Source: Flavobacteriia bacterium (GTDB lineage: Bacteria; Bacteroidota; Bacteroidia; Flavobacteriales_D; Crocinitomicaceae). Taken from it: DNA of 64,000 bases. The translations under genes were made by a program, and so were the position numbers. The notes under the pieces are model-generated. The model was not told the origin of the DNA and did no database searches. It was given only the letters and a program-made list of their open reading frames with translations. This document shows, piece by piece, positions 8,968 to 19,482 of this stretch. Location of the stretch: contig CANFUT010000017.1 in assembly GCA_947450325.1 (NCBI GenBank), positions 1-64,000 on the forward strand, written 5' to 3'. Positions within the stretch are counted from its first letter, which is position 1, and each line of letters starts with the position of its first letter.

Positions 8968-10968
8968 CTATTTGAACAATTTTGAAATCAAATCATCTTC
9001 AACAATTGCAGGAATAGTCACTTTTAACTTTGGTTCCATTTCCATTGCTCTTTTGATAGCAAAAATTGCACCTTCGTTTCTTGCCCAACTTCTGCGAGAA
9101 ATACCGTTGTTTACATCCCAGTGCAACATCATTTTCAATCTTCTGTCAGCGTCTTTTGAACCGTCTAACAACATTCCAAAACCACCGTTTATTACTTCGC
9201 CCCAGCCTACTCCGCCGCCATTGTGAATGGAAATCCAAGTCGCGCCTCTAAATCCATCTCCAATCACATTTTGAATGGCCATGTCAGCGGTGAATTTTGA
9301 ACCATCATAAATGTTAGACGTTTCTCTATAAGGAGAGTCTGTTCCCGAAACATCGTGGTGGTCTCTTCCGAGAATAACTTCTCCAATTTCACCTGCTGCA
9401 ATTGCATTATTAAAAGCTTCAGCGATTCGCATTCTACCTTCTGCATCAGCATATAGGATTCGCGCTTGAGAACCAACGACCAATTTATTTTCTTGCGCTC
9501 CTTTGATCCACTGAATATTATCTTCCATCTGTTGGATAATTTCTTTTGGAGAGTTTAAGATCATTTTTTCCAAAACAGCACAAGCTATTTCATCTGTTTT
9601 AGCTAAATCTTCTGGATTTCCTGAAGCACAAACCCATCTAAATGGTCCAAAACCATAATCAAAACACATCGGTCCCATGATGTCTTGCACGTAAGAAGGA
9701 TATTTAAAATCAATGTGATTTTCCGCCATTACATCTGCTCCTGCTCTCGATGCTTCCAATAAGAAAGCATTTCCGTAATCAAAGAAATAAGTTCCTTTAG
9801 CTGTATGCTTATTAATTGTTGCAGCATGACGAATCAAAGTTTCTTTCACTTTCGCTCTAAACAATTCAGGATTATTTGCCATTAAATCATTTGACTCCTC
9901 AAATGACAAACCGATTGGATAATATCCACCAGCCCAAGGGTTGTGTAATGATGTTTGATCAGAACCTAAATCAATGTGTAAATTTTGGGCATCAAATTTC
10001 TCCCATACTTCTACTATATTCCCCAAATAAGCAATAGATACAGCTTCTTGATTTGACATTGCTTCTCGAACTCTGCGAGTCAATTCGTCTAAATCCTGAA
10101 TGATTTCATTTACCCATCCTTGTTCGTGTCTAATTTTTGTAATCTTAGGATTAACTTCAGCACAAACAGTTACACAACCTGCGATATTCCCAGCTTTTGG
10201 CTGCGCACCACTCATTCCTCCTAAACCAGAAGTAACAAAAAGCGATCCTTTTGGAGACTTTTTAATCTTTCTAAATCCATTTAAAACGGTAATAGTAGTT
10301 CCATGAACAATTCCTTGCGGACCAATATACATATAAGAACCCGCTGTCATTTGACCGTATTGCGTTACTCCTAATGCGTTGAATTTTTCCCAATCATCCG
10401 GTTTTGAATAATTCGGAATCATCATCCCATTCGTCACAACCACTCTTGGAGCGTCTTTATGCGAAGGAAAAAGTCCCATTGGATGCCCAGAATACATGGT
10501 TAAGGTTTGATCTTCTTCCATTTCTGACAAATATTTCATTGTCAATCTGTATTGAATCCAATTCTGGAAAACAGCACCATTACCTCCGTAAGTTATTAAC
10601 TCATGTGGATGTTGTGCAACAGCGTGGTCTAAATTATTTTGAATCATCAACATGATCGCTTTTGCCTGTTGACATTTCCCTGGATAATCGTTTATTGATC
10701 TTGCGTAAATTTTGTAATCAGGACGGAATCTATGCATGTAAATTCTACCATAAATTTCCAATTCTTCTAAAAATTCAGAAGCAAGTTCAGCGTGAAAATT
10801 TTCTGGAAAATAGCGCAATGCATTCCTCAATGCCAATTTTCTTTCCTCTTCTGAAAGAATTTCTTTTCGCTTAGGCGCATGATTAACATTTGAATCATAG
10901 ACCTTTTTTGGAGGAAGTACACTTGGAATTCCTTGTTTAATATCTTCTTGAAATTCTTGTATTGTCAT
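8968..10968 (-). CDS. hutU: Urocanate hydratase (urocanase)
   Basis: This protein of 666 residues, from ATG 10968, performs the second step of histidine degradation, converting urocanate to imidazolonepropionate with tightly bound NAD+. Family hallmarks seen include YGGNGAVFQNWIQYRL, MYSGHPMGLFPSH, GQMTAGSYMYIGPQGIVHG, the glycine-rich TSGLGGMSGAQPKA segment and DHHDVSGTDSPYRET. Length (about 670) matches the long Bacteroidota form. A longer reading from 10995 uses a TTG and adds an unlikely leader. A TATTTTTG -7-like box lies at 10992-10985. The other hut genes (hutH, hutI, hutG) are not next to it. Confidence 0.96.
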   Translation of the reverse strand: MTIQEFQEDIKQGIPSVLPPKKVYDSNVNHAPKRKEILSEEERKLALRNALRYFPENFHAELASEFLEELEIYGRIYMHRFRPDYKIYARSINDYPGKCQQAKAIMLMIQNNLDHAVAQHPHELITYGGNGAVFQNWIQYRLTMKYLSEMEEDQTLTMYSGHPMGLFPSHKDAPRVVVTNGMMIPNYSKPDDWEKFNALGVTQYGQMTAGSYMYIGPQGIVHGTTITVLNGFRKIKKSPKGSLFVTSGLGGMSGAQPKAGNIAGCVTVCAEVNPKITKIRHEQGWVNEIIQDLDELTRRVREAMSNQEAVSIAYLGNIVEVWEKFDAQNLHIDLGSDQTSLHNPWAGGYYPIGLSFEESNDLMANNPELFRAKVKETLIRHAATINKHTAKGTYFFDYGNAFLLEASRAGADVMAENHIDFKYPSYVQDIMGPMCFDYGFGPFRWVCASGNPEDLAKTDEIACAVLEKMILNSPKEIIQQMEDNIQWIKGAQENKLVVGSQARILYADAEGRMRIAEAFNNAIAAGEIGEVILGRDHHDVSGTDSPYRETSNIYDGSKFTADMAIQNVIGDGFRGATWISIHNGGGVGWGEVINGGFGMLLDGSKDADRRLKMMLHWDVNNGISRRSWARNEGAIFAIKRAMEMEPKLKVTIPAIVEDDLISKLFK

Positions 10969-11057
10969 CTTGAAAAATTTGACACAAAAATACAATGAAA
11001 ATGTAGAAAAAAGGCGAAATTATTTAATCCAATATCAGAATTCTCAAATTTTGAAAA

Positions 11058-13670
11058 TTATCTAATTATGGTAACATGACCATTAAAATTATAGATATCA
11101 TCTGTAATCGAATCCTTTGTTCTTATTACCCAAGTATAGGTCCCGTCAGGTAAAACTTCACCATTATAAGTTCCGTCCCACTTAACGCTGATATCGTTTG
11201 ATTCCCAAATAATTTCACCCCAACGATTGTAAATCTTTAAATTGAAATCATAAATATCAATACCCGCCATGTAAACAAACCAAGATTGATTGAATTCATC
11301 CCCGTCAGGTGTAAAAACGTTCGGTGCATAAATGTAAACTTCAGGTAAAACAGGAACAAAATAATTCGCAGTGTCTTTACAACCAAATTCTGAAGTAGTT
11401 ATCAATTGCGCTGAATAGCTATTTACCTCGCCTTCTGGAAATTTTACAATTGGATTTTCTAAAATTGAAGTTGCAGGATTTCCTGATTGCAAATTCCATT
11501 CATAACTGTATCCATCAATTGATTGATTTAGGAAAAAGACTTCCGTATTAAACATGTAGATTGGAGAAGGAGTCCAAATAAAATCAGCTACAGGTTTTGG
11601 ATTTGAATGCAAAAATGCTGGTATCGTTAAAGAATCAACACATCCTGCTGAAGAAACAACAATCAATTGAACGTCATAATCTCCTGCCCACATAGCGGTA
11701 GTTGTAAATGAATTTTGATTGATAAAAGTTTGACCATCAGACACTGCCCACGATGAACTTTGCACCATCGTCGGATCAGTAGTATTTGTTACAACAAAAA
11801 CAGCTGGCTCACAAATCGCACTATCTAAAACAGTAAATTGCGGTTGAGGCAAAGGCAAAACAACAACCTCACAAGAAAGCACCAACGGTGATGATTCGCA
11901 ACCATCGGTTATTGTTACAGTGTATGTCATTGTTGAAGGAGGATTCGCACTTATTGTGCTTGTTGCGCCAGAAGAGTTTGTTCCATTTGACCAAATAAAA
12001 TTGTAAGGAGCACCGATACCATCAGCGCCAGAAGCTGTGATATTTTGAGGGTATCCAGGACAAATTGAAAATGTTGGTGTAATCGCGCCGGAAATAGGCA
12101 GTCTTACTGTAACATAAATAGAATCTGGAGCAGATTGACAACCATTTTGATTTACAGCAATCACATCGTAATATGTATTCACAATTGGAGAACCAGTCTG
12201 ATTCGCAGCGCTGCTGTTTGTATGTCCCCAAATGTAAGTAAACGATGTTCCGTTTGCTCCTTGCGCGATTAAATTCGCAGTTCCATTTTGACAAATCAAC
12301 GTGTCATTTGACAATGAAACTGTTACCGCTAATGGTTCAACTAATGTTATCGGAGAACAAACTTGGCAACCCAATGTGTTTCTTGAACAAACTGTATACG
12401 TTCCGGCTGCAAAACCTCCTAATGTATTTGAAGTTTGCCAAGTTACACCATTATCAAAACTATATTCAGATGCTTGAGGTGAAGAAATTGTAATCGTTCC
12501 ATCCACGTAACCACCACATGTAGGATCCACTTTTGAAACAGTTTGTACCAATTCAGAAACCAAAACGGAAACTGTATCTCTGATTATTCCACAAACAGTA
12601 TTATTTTCTCTCAAAATAAATTTATACAAACCTGGCTGATTTACAGTAACGGTAGGATTTAAAGTGCTGAAATTAGGTGAAAAAGTAGCAGTAGCTGCTG
12701 GAGTGAGACCCGTTGGCAAAATACTTGACCAAGAAGATGTATTAGAAGGACTACCAACCGTTCCAGACAAATTAATGGTTTGACCGAAGCAAACATTTTG
12801 ATCTACTCCTGCGTTTGGTTGTGGAGGATTCACCACTGTGATTGTAAAATCAACAACTTCAACTGTTCCAGATGTTGGCTCCGTTACTTCAACCGAATAT
12901 ACTGTTGTAACTGTTGGTGTAACTGTAACATTTGACCCACCAGTTGTATTTGATACGCCTGTTGTAACCAACCAATTAAAAGTAGGATTTATCATACCTG
13001 GAGTCAATATATTGACCGTGGCAGAATTTCCTAAACAAATTGTTTGATCAGGAGTCGTTGGATTGCAATCAACACTTGCAGAACCGAAAAAATTCAAATT
13101 CACATTTTGTGATGTTCCACTATAATTTGAAAGACAAAGTAGATAAGTTTGACCTGCAACCACATTCAGCGGAGCAACATAACTTGTACCAGATGCATTA
13201 GGCGGATAATTAGCTGGCGTTGACATTCCTGTATTTCCGTTACATGTGCCATTCCAGTTACATGCAGCAGGAGCCAATGTATTGCCAGTAATACCTGCAC
13301 ATGTTGCAGATGCATTTGTGTAAGGCCACATGATCCAATCAAAACATCCACTGCCAGAAGGAGTACCATTTGCATTTAATCCGATAATTGACCATTGCAA
13401 AGTTCCTGATGTTACAATTGAAATTGTAATAAAAGTTGAACTCGTCTCCCCAGACAACAAACATCCTGAATTACTTCCATATGGAGGAGTTGAAGGATTT
13501 GAAATGTTATTTGAGGTTGTAAAATCAATAATATTTGTCGCCGAATTAGTTGGTTGTATTCCAAATGAAGGAGTTGTACAACCTGGAACTGCTCCATTGC
13601 AATTATTTGGAGTTTGACCATTAGCAATAAAAATGACCAATAAATTTAAGATTAAAATTATATTTTTCAT
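11058..13670 (-). CDS. T9SS-exported multidomain protein with type B (gliding motility-associated) C-terminal domain
   Basis: This protein of 870 residues, from ATG 13670, has a signal peptide (MKNIILILNLLVIFIANGQ), a Cys/Gly/Thr-rich region, a series of Ig/PKD-like beta domains (for example FTITVVNPPQPNAG, and a later one near VADFIWTPSP) and a C-terminal domain beginning YAPNVFTPDGDEFNQSW and ending FNGHVTIIR. That C-terminal domain is the T9SS type B sorting signal, which directs export across the outer membrane and surface attachment or release. The start is 5 nt after the stop of the upstream 115-residue gene, so the two are surely co-transcribed. The role is probably adhesion or surface structure; the ligand is unknown. 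Confidence 0.88.
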   Translation of the reverse strand: MKNIILILNLLVIFIANGQTPNNCNGAVPGCTTPSFGIQPTNSATNIIDFTTSNNISNPSTPPYGSNSGCLLSGETSSTFITISIVTSGTLQWSIIGLNANGTPSGSGCFDWIMWPYTNASATCAGITGNTLAPAACNWNGTCNGNTGMSTPANYPPNASGTSYVAPLNVVAGQTYLLCLSNYSGTSQNVNLNFFGSASVDCNPTTPDQTICLGNSATVNILTPGMINPTFNWLVTTGVSNTTGGSNVTVTPTVTTVYSVEVTEPTSGTVEVVDFTITVVNPPQPNAGVDQNVCFGQTINLSGTVGSPSNTSSWSSILPTGLTPAATATFSPNFSTLNPTVTVNQPGLYKFILRENNTVCGIIRDTVSVLVSELVQTVSKVDPTCGGYVDGTITISSPQASEYSFDNGVTWQTSNTLGGFAAGTYTVCSRNTLGCQVCSPITLVEPLAVTVSLSNDTLICQNGTANLIAQGANGTSFTYIWGHTNSSAANQTGSPIVNTYYDVIAVNQNGCQSAPDSIYVTVRLPISGAITPTFSICPGYPQNITASGADGIGAPYNFIWSNGTNSSGATSTISANPPSTMTYTVTITDGCESSPLVLSCEVVVLPLPQPQFTVLDSAICEPAVFVVTNTTDPTMVQSSSWAVSDGQTFINQNSFTTTAMWAGDYDVQLIVVSSAGCVDSLTIPAFLHSNPKPVADFIWTPSPIYMFNTEVFFLNQSIDGYSYEWNLQSGNPATSILENPIVKFPEGEVNSYSAQLITTSEFGCKDTANYFVPVLPEVYIYAPNVFTPDGDEFNQSWFVYMAGIDIYDFNLKIYNRWGEIIWESNDISVKWDGTYNGEVLPDGTYTWVIRTKDSITDDIYNFNGHVTIIR

Positions 13671-13675
13671 AACTA

Positions 13676-14023
13676 CTAATTTGGACAATTTACAAAAGGG
13701 TAAGGATTCACTAAATCTGTTCCATGTAAACCAATTTGGATACAATTTGCTTTAGTATCATAGATTCCCAACCAAGACTTGAAAGTTTCTAAAGGCAATT
13801 CATTGATATCTTTGGTAAGCAAAAATAGTCTTTTTGAAATCCAATCCAATCTAACGACTTTCACGTATGGATTTGCTTGCAATGAAGCTGTTAAATCATT
13901 GAAATCTTCTTGATTATCAATAGTGAGCATACATTGAGCAAAAAAATGCGTTTCATTTTGTTGTTGACTAAATGAACCAAAGCTGGTCAACATAATTACG
14001 AATCCTACAAGAAATAATTTCAT
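13676..14023 (-). CDS. Hypothetical secreted protein, partner of the T9SS protein
   Basis: I do not recognise a named family. The 115-residue product has a clear signal peptide (MKLFLVGFVIMLTSFGSFSQ) and a compact mature part of about 95 residues with a beta-alpha-beta-like pattern (FFAQCMLTIDNQEDFNDLTASLQANP, then VKVVRLDWISKRLFLLTK), reminiscent of small ferredoxin-like folds. It lies 5 nt upstream of the large T9SS-exported protein, and the pair forms a two-gene unit downstream of the eno terminator. It may be a periplasmic helper or sensor for that protein; this is inferred only from position. Confidence 0.65.
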   Translation of the reverse strand: MKLFLVGFVIMLTSFGSFSQQQNETHFFAQCMLTIDNQEDFNDLTASLQANPYVKVVRLDWISKRLFLLTKDINELPLETFKSWLGIYDTKANCIQIGLHGTDLVNPYPFVNCPN

Positions 14024-14119
14024 TATAAAGTGTTTATGATTATTTTGAAGACGAATTTAAGTTTAATTAGTTGTCTTTCAAAATGAAAAAAAATGAGTTA
14101 TTGTAAAGCTAAAACAAAA

Positions 14120-14143
14120 AAAGAAGGACATATGCCCTTCTTT
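14120..14143 (-). terminator. Terminator of the ribosomal-carA-eno block
   Basis: On the minus strand AAAGAAGGGC pairs with GTCCTTCTTT (10 bp including one G-U) around an ATAT loop, followed by TTTTTTTGTTTT. It lies 22 nt past the eno stop codon. Confidence 0.85.
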
Positions 14144-14165
14144 AAATATATTATTGTTAGGATTT

Positions 14166-15464
<1,299 letters not shown>

Positions 15465-15484
15465 TCATTAATTAGGTAACTAAA

Positions 15485-16585
15485 TTATTTCGATTGTTGC
15501 ATGTTATCGATAAATTGATCAAACAAGTATCTTGAATCATGCGGTCCAGCGGATGCTTCAGGGTGGTATTGCACAGAAAAAACAGGTTTTCCAATCAATT
15601 CAATTCCAGCAATTGTATTGTCATTCAAATGAATGTGAGTTACGGCAATTGAGTCATTTCCTTCAACACTTTCTTTGGAAATCACAAATCCATGATTCTG
15701 AGAAGTAATTTCTCCCTTACCTGTCTTCAAATTTTTGATTGGATGATTAATTCCTCTGTGACCGTTAAACATCTTAACCGTCTTCAAACCTTGGCTTAAA
15801 CCTAAAATTTGATGTCCTAAACAAATTCCAAAAGTTGGAATATTAGAATCAACAATTTGAGAAACCAATTGAATAGTCTCATTCATCGCGCCAGGATCGC
15901 CCGGACCATTAGAAATCATAAAACCATCAGGATTGAATGATTTCATTTCCTCTAAGGTAGAATACATTGGGAAAACACGTACATGACAACCTCTTTCTAC
16001 CAAACAACGAATGATATTCTTTTTGACTCCTAAATCTAAAAGTGCAACTTTAAATTTCGCATCTTCAGGAATGGAATCATAAACCTTTTCAGTTGTAACT
16101 TTGGATGATAATTCTAAACCATCCATGGAAGGAACTTGTTTTAGAAGCGCTTTTAATTCATCAATATCTAGAATATCAGACGAAATAATAGCATTCATTG
16201 CGCCTTTACTTCTGATATGACGAACTAATGAGCGTGTATCTATGTCGGAAATCCCAACACAATCATTTTCAATCATCATAGAGTCCAATGACCCTTTAGC
16301 TGAAGAACGAGAATAAATTTCAGAGTATTTTTTGGTAACTAAACCAGCAATTTTGATAGATTCAGATTCACTTTCTGAATCATGAATACCGTAGTTTCCA
16401 ATATGGGCAGTATTCATCACTAAAATCTGACCAAAATAGGATGGATCTGTAAACACTTCTTGATAACCGGTCATCCCAGTATTAAAAGCAATTTCTCCAG
16501 TAGTTGTTCCTTTTTTACCTACAGCAATTCCTTGATAAAAGGTACCGTCTTCTAATAAGAGGATAGCTGGTATTCTTTCTTCCAT
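15485..16585 (-). CDS. carA: Carbamoyl-phosphate synthase small (glutaminase) subunit
   Basis: This 366-residue subunit releases ammonia from glutamine for the large subunit CarB to make carbamoyl phosphate for pyrimidine and arginine synthesis. The C-terminal class I glutamine amidotransferase domain carries the nucleophile in FGICLGHQ (Cys about 254), and the His/Glu pair lies in QYHPEASAGPHDS. The N-terminal small-subunit domain shows TGEIAFNTGMTGYQE and DTRSLVRHIR. carB is not in the window. It is separated from rplQ by a terminator and has its own -7 element, and leads into eno. I recall the order rplQ-carA-eno from other Flavobacteriia. Confidence 0.96.
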   Translation of the reverse strand: MEERIPAILLLEDGTFYQGIAVGKKGTTTGEIAFNTGMTGYQEVFTDPSYFGQILVMNTAHIGNYGIHDSESESESIKIAGLVTKKYSEIYSRSSAKGSLDSMMIENDCVGISDIDTRSLVRHIRSKGAMNAIISSDILDIDELKALLKQVPSMDGLELSSKVTTEKVYDSIPEDAKFKVALLDLGVKKNIIRCLVERGCHVRVFPMYSTLEEMKSFNPDGFMISNGPGDPGAMNETIQLVSQIVDSNIPTFGICLGHQILGLSQGLKTVKMFNGHRGINHPIKNLKTGKGEITSQNHGFVISKESVEGNDSIAVTHIHLNDNTIAGIELIGKPVFSVQYHPEASAGPHDSRYLFDQFIDNMQQSK

Positions 16586-16600
16586 CTAAAAATATTTTTG

Positions 16601-16627
16601 CAAAGGTAGGATTTCAATCTGAATCAA
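16601..16627 (-). promoter_or_regulatory. Promoter for carA-eno
   Basis: TACCTTTG on the minus strand (16608-16601) lies 15 nt ahead of the carA ATG. A TTG (16627-16625) lies 16 nt upstream of it, slightly closer than usual. Together with the rplQ terminator this suggests carA-eno can be transcribed separately from the ribosomal block. Confidence 0.55.
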
Positions 16628-16699
16628 ACTAGAAATTTGCATAAACAAATATTAAACTTCACAAAAAAAGTGAAAAAGCGAAAAAACTTAAAACAAAAA

Positions 16700-16722
16700 A
16701 AAGGGCGGTAAAACCGCCCTTT
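16700..16722 (-). terminator. Terminator after rplQ
   Basis: A perfect 10-bp GC-rich stem (AAAGGGCGGT with ACCGCCCTTT, 16700-16709 and 16713-16722), a 3-nt loop and, on the minus strand, a T-rich run follow the rplQ stop by 20 nt. This ends the long ribosomal block. Confidence 0.92.
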
Positions 16723-16742
16723 CTGATAGATTTAAATCTAAA

Positions 16743-17303
16743 TTATTTTTCTTCATCTGAAGTGTTCTCTTCAGCTGATTCGTCTGCTGCTTCTTCAGTA
16801 GATGCCTCTGGAGCCTCTTCTGTTTCAACAGCTGTCTCTTCAACAACAGTAACTTCTTCAGTAGCAGCTGTAGCTTTAGCACCACCTCCACTACGACGAG
16901 AACGTCTTGTAGTTGATTTTTTAGTAGTGTCATTCAACATTAATTCGTTGAAATCAACTAATTCAATCATACACATTTCAGCATTATCTCCTAAACGGAA
17001 ACCAGTACGAATGATACGAGTGTAACCTCCAGGACGACCTGCAACTTTAGGAGCGATATCTCTGAACAATTCAGAAACTGCGTCTTTACTACCTAAATAA
17101 CTAAAAACTGTTCTACGTGAGTGAGTAGAATCCGTTTTTGATTTTGTTATCAATGGTTCAACATATACTCTAAGCGCTTTTGCTTTTGCTACAGTTGTAG
17201 AAATGCGTTTGTGCTCGATAAGAGAACATGCCATATTAGACAACATCGCTTTTCTGTGAGCTGATTTTCTGCCTAAATGATTTAATTTTTTACCGTGTCT
17301 CAT
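16743..17303 (-). CDS. rplQ: 50S ribosomal protein L17 with long acidic C-terminal tail
   Basis: The first ~120 residues are a standard L17 ([21 protein letters not shown], then [21 protein letters not shown] and [19 protein letters not shown]). The total is 186 residues because of a tail rich in Ala, Glu, Thr and Val following a short basic stretch ([14 protein letters not shown]). Extended L17 proteins occur in Bacteroidota; the tail's role is unknown and it is probably disordered. It is the last ribosomal gene of the alpha operon and is followed by a strong terminator. Confidence 0.96.
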   Translation of the reverse strand: MRHGKKLNHLGRKSAHRKAMLSNMACSLIEHKRISTTVAKAKALRVYVEPLITKSKTDSTHSRRTVFSYLGSKDAVSELFRDIAPKVAGRPGGYTRIIRTGFRLGDNAEMCMIELVDFNELMLNDTTKKSTTRRSRRSGGGAKATAATEEVTVVEETAVETEEAPEASTEEAADESAEENTSDEEK

Positions 17304-17330
17304 TTTAATTAATTTCGTAAGTAACGGTTA

Positions 17331-17361
17331 ATTGAATAATTCTAGATCGCTATTATTCAAT
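17331..17361 (-). other. Inverted repeat between rpoA and rplQ
   Basis: ATTGAATAAT (17331-17340) and ATTATTCAAT (17352-17361) form a perfect 10-bp AT-rich stem with an 11-nt loop in the 93-nt gap between rpoA and rplQ. No T-run follows on the minus strand, so it is not a classical terminator. It may be an RNA processing or translation-control hairpin for rplQ. Confidence 0.5.
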
Positions 17362-17396
17362 CACCTATTACGATATTTTACATTTAATTTGCGATC

Positions 17397-18389
17397 CTAA
17401 TCTTTGTCCAATTTATATTTGGCTACGTTCATTCCAAAGTTCAAACCTTTGTTATCAACCAAATCTTCTAATTCCGTAAGAGATTTCTTACCAAAATTAC
17501 GGAACTTCAAAAGGTCATTTTTGTTGTATGAAACTAAATCACCTAAAGTTTCAACATCAGCAGCTTTTAAACAATTCAATGCACGCACTGAAAGGTCCAT
17601 ATCAACTAATTTTGTTTTCAACAATTGACGCATGTGAAGAGATGTTTCATCAAATTCCTCTGTATCAGATTTAACTTCACTATCCAAAGTAATTTTCTCA
17701 TCAGAGAATAACATGAAATGGTGAATTAAAATCTTTGCAGCTTCTTTCAATGCATCTTTAGGATGAATAGAACCATCAGAGGTAATTTCCATCACTAATT
17801 TTTCATAATCCGTTTTTTGTTCAACACGATAATTTTCAATCGTGTAGTTTACATTTTTAATCGGAGTAAAGATTGAATCAATAAAAATGGTTCCGAAAGG
17901 TACTCCACTAATTTTGTTTTCTTCTGCAGGAACGTAACCACGACCTTTAACGATCGTCATTTCCATTTCAAATTTAACAGAAGATTCCATATTGCAGATT
18001 ACTAAATCTGGATTCAATACTTGGAAAGCAGAAGTAAATTTACCTAAATCACCAGCAGTTAATTGATTTTGTCCAGAGATAGAAACAATTACTGTTTCGT
18101 TATCAGTACCTTCAATTTGTTGTTTGAATCGAACTTGTTTTAAGTTCAATACGATTTCAGTAACGTCTTCTACTACTCCTTTCAAGGTAGTAAACTCGTG
18201 ATCGACACCTTCTATTCTGATAGAAGCGATTGCATAACCTTCCAAAGAAGATAACAATATACGACGCAACGCATTCCCAACGGTAATACCGTATCCAGGC
18301 TCGAGCGGACGGAACTCAAATTGTCCCTTGTGCTCATCAGACTGAATCATGATAACCTTATCGGGCTTTTGGAAGTCTAAAATAGCCAT
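17397..18389 (-). CDS. rpoA: DNA-directed RNA polymerase subunit alpha
   Basis: This protein of 330 residues has an N-terminal assembly domain ([28 protein letters not shown], where alpha dimerises and contacts beta/beta') and a C-terminal domain (about 255-325: [18 protein letters not shown], then [14 protein letters not shown]) that contacts UP elements and activators. It lies between rpsD (17 nt upstream) and rplQ, the usual alpha-operon position. Confidence 0.98.
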   Translation of the reverse strand: MAILDFQKPDKVIMIQSDEHKGQFEFRPLEPGYGITVGNALRRILLSSLEGYAIASIRIEGVDHEFTTLKGVVEDVTEIVLNLKQVRFKQQIEGTDNETVIVSISGQNQLTAGDLGKFTSAFQVLNPDLVICNMESSVKFEMEMTIVKGRGYVPAEENKISGVPFGTIFIDSIFTPIKNVNYTIENYRVEQKTDYEKLVMEITSDGSIHPKDALKEAAKILIHHFMLFSDEKITLDSEVKSDTEEFDETSLHMRQLLKTKLVDMDLSVRALNCLKAADVETLGDLVSYNKNDLLKFRNFGKKSLTELEDLVDNKGLNFGMNVAKYKLDKD

Positions 18390-18406
18390 GTTAATGCTTT
18401 AAATTA

Positions 18407-19015
18407 TTATTTAGAATACAATTCGACGATAAGCTGTTCCTTGATATTTTCAGGAATCATGTCACGAGCAGGAATGCTCAAAACTTTACCTGTCATATCA
18501 GATGGATTCCAATCCAACCAATCGTATTTCTTATTATTTGAAGCCAACGATGAAGTGATTGCCTCTAAAGATTTAGATTTTTCACGAACACCAACAACAT
18601 CACCAACTTTCAATGTGTATGAAGGAATATTTACTACTTCTCCGTTTACAGTAATATGTCTGTGAGAAACCAACTGACGTGCACCACGACGAGTTGGAGA
18701 AACACCCATACGGAAAACTGTATTGTCTAAACGAGATTCACATAATTGAAGCAAAACCTCACCGGTAATACCTTTACTACGAGAAGCTTTATCAAACATA
18801 TTTGAGAACTGACGCTCTAAAATACCGTAAGTATATTTTGCTTTTTGTTTTTCAGCTAACTGAATAGCGTACTCTGACTTTTTGCCACCTCTTCTTTTAG
18901 AGGGACCATGTTGTCCTGGACCATAAGCTCTTTTATCAAGAGATTTGTCTGGACCAAAAATTGGGTCTAAGAAACGTCGAGCAATTTTCGACTTTGGACC
19001 TGTGTATCTTGCCAT
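18407..19015 (-). CDS. rpsD: 30S ribosomal protein S4
   Basis: This 202-residue protein is a primary 16S rRNA binder that nucleates 30S body assembly. The S4 RNA-binding domain is visible ([34 protein letters not shown]). The N-terminus [14 protein letters not shown] is typical and there is no zinc-binding Cys cluster. In E. coli S4 is the translational repressor of the alpha operon; here a hairpin lies in the 72-nt gap just upstream of this gene. Confidence 0.98.
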   Translation of the reverse strand: MARYTGPKSKIARRFLDPIFGPDKSLDKRAYGPGQHGPSKRRGGKKSEYAIQLAEKQKAKYTYGILERQFSNMFDKASRSKGITGEVLLQLCESRLDNTVFRMGVSPTRRGARQLVSHRHITVNGEVVNIPSYTLKVGDVVGVREKSKSLEAITSSLASNNKKYDWLDWNPSDMTGKVLSIPARDMIPENIKEQLIVELYSK

Positions 19016-19017
19016 TT

Positions 19018-19090
19018 CTATTTGTTATTATAAAGAGCACCATGAATTAAGGCTTTTCCTTCGATGGTGTTGTTCTCCTATTTGTTATTA
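19018..19090 (-). promoter_or_regulatory. Structured rpsK-rpsD spacer: hairpin flanked by a 13-bp direct repeat
   Basis: CTATTTGTTATTA occurs exactly at 19018-19030 and 19078-19090. Between the copies, CACCAT/ATGGTG (19038-19043 with 19064-19069) encloses a second small stem AAGG/CCTT (19049-19052 with 19058-19061). It sits immediately ahead of rpsD on the transcript, and a candidate function is S4 autoregulation. The structure is visible; the function is inferred. Confidence 0.45.
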
Positions 19091-19474
19091 AACTCTTCTT
19101 CTTTTTGGAGGTCTACAACCATTGTGTGGTAATGGAGTAATATCCATGATTTCAATTACTTCAATCCCAGCATTATGCAAAGAACGGATTGCAGACTCAC
19201 GTCCTCCACCTGGTCCTTTAACAAATACTTTCACTTTACGTAATCCGAAGTCATGTGCTTCTTTCGCTGCATCCTCAGCTGCAACTTGCGCTGCGTAAGG
19301 AGTGTTCTTTTTAGAACCACGGAAGCCCATTTTTCCAGCCGATGACCAAGAGATAACTTGACCAGCGTTGTTTGTCAAAGAAATAATTACATTGTTGAAG
19401 GTAGCTTGAATATGCGCTTCACCCAAAGCATCTACTTTGACATTTTTCTTCTTCTTTTGATTAGACTTTGCCAT
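19088..19474 (-). CDS. rpsK: 30S ribosomal protein S11
   Basis: This protein of 128 residues belongs to the platform of the 30S subunit near the Shine-Dalgarno helix region. The conserved core [34 protein letters not shown] and the C-terminal tail [13 protein letters not shown] identify it. It starts 8 nt after rpsM; its stop codon lies within the second copy of the direct repeat in the spacer. Confidence 0.98.
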   Translation of the reverse strand: MAKSNQKKKKNVKVDALGEAHIQATFNNVIISLTNNAGQVISWSSAGKMGFRGSKKNTPYAAQVAAEDAAKEAHDFGLRKVKVFVKGPGGGRESAIRSLHNAGIEVIEIMDITPLPHNGCRPPKRRRV

Positions 19475-19482
19475 CTTAATTA

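Noticed and set aside
12838-13627. Open frames on both strands within the T9SS surface protein
   Set aside because: The repetitive Thr/Asn/Gly codon content keeps other frames open; none resembles a protein family.
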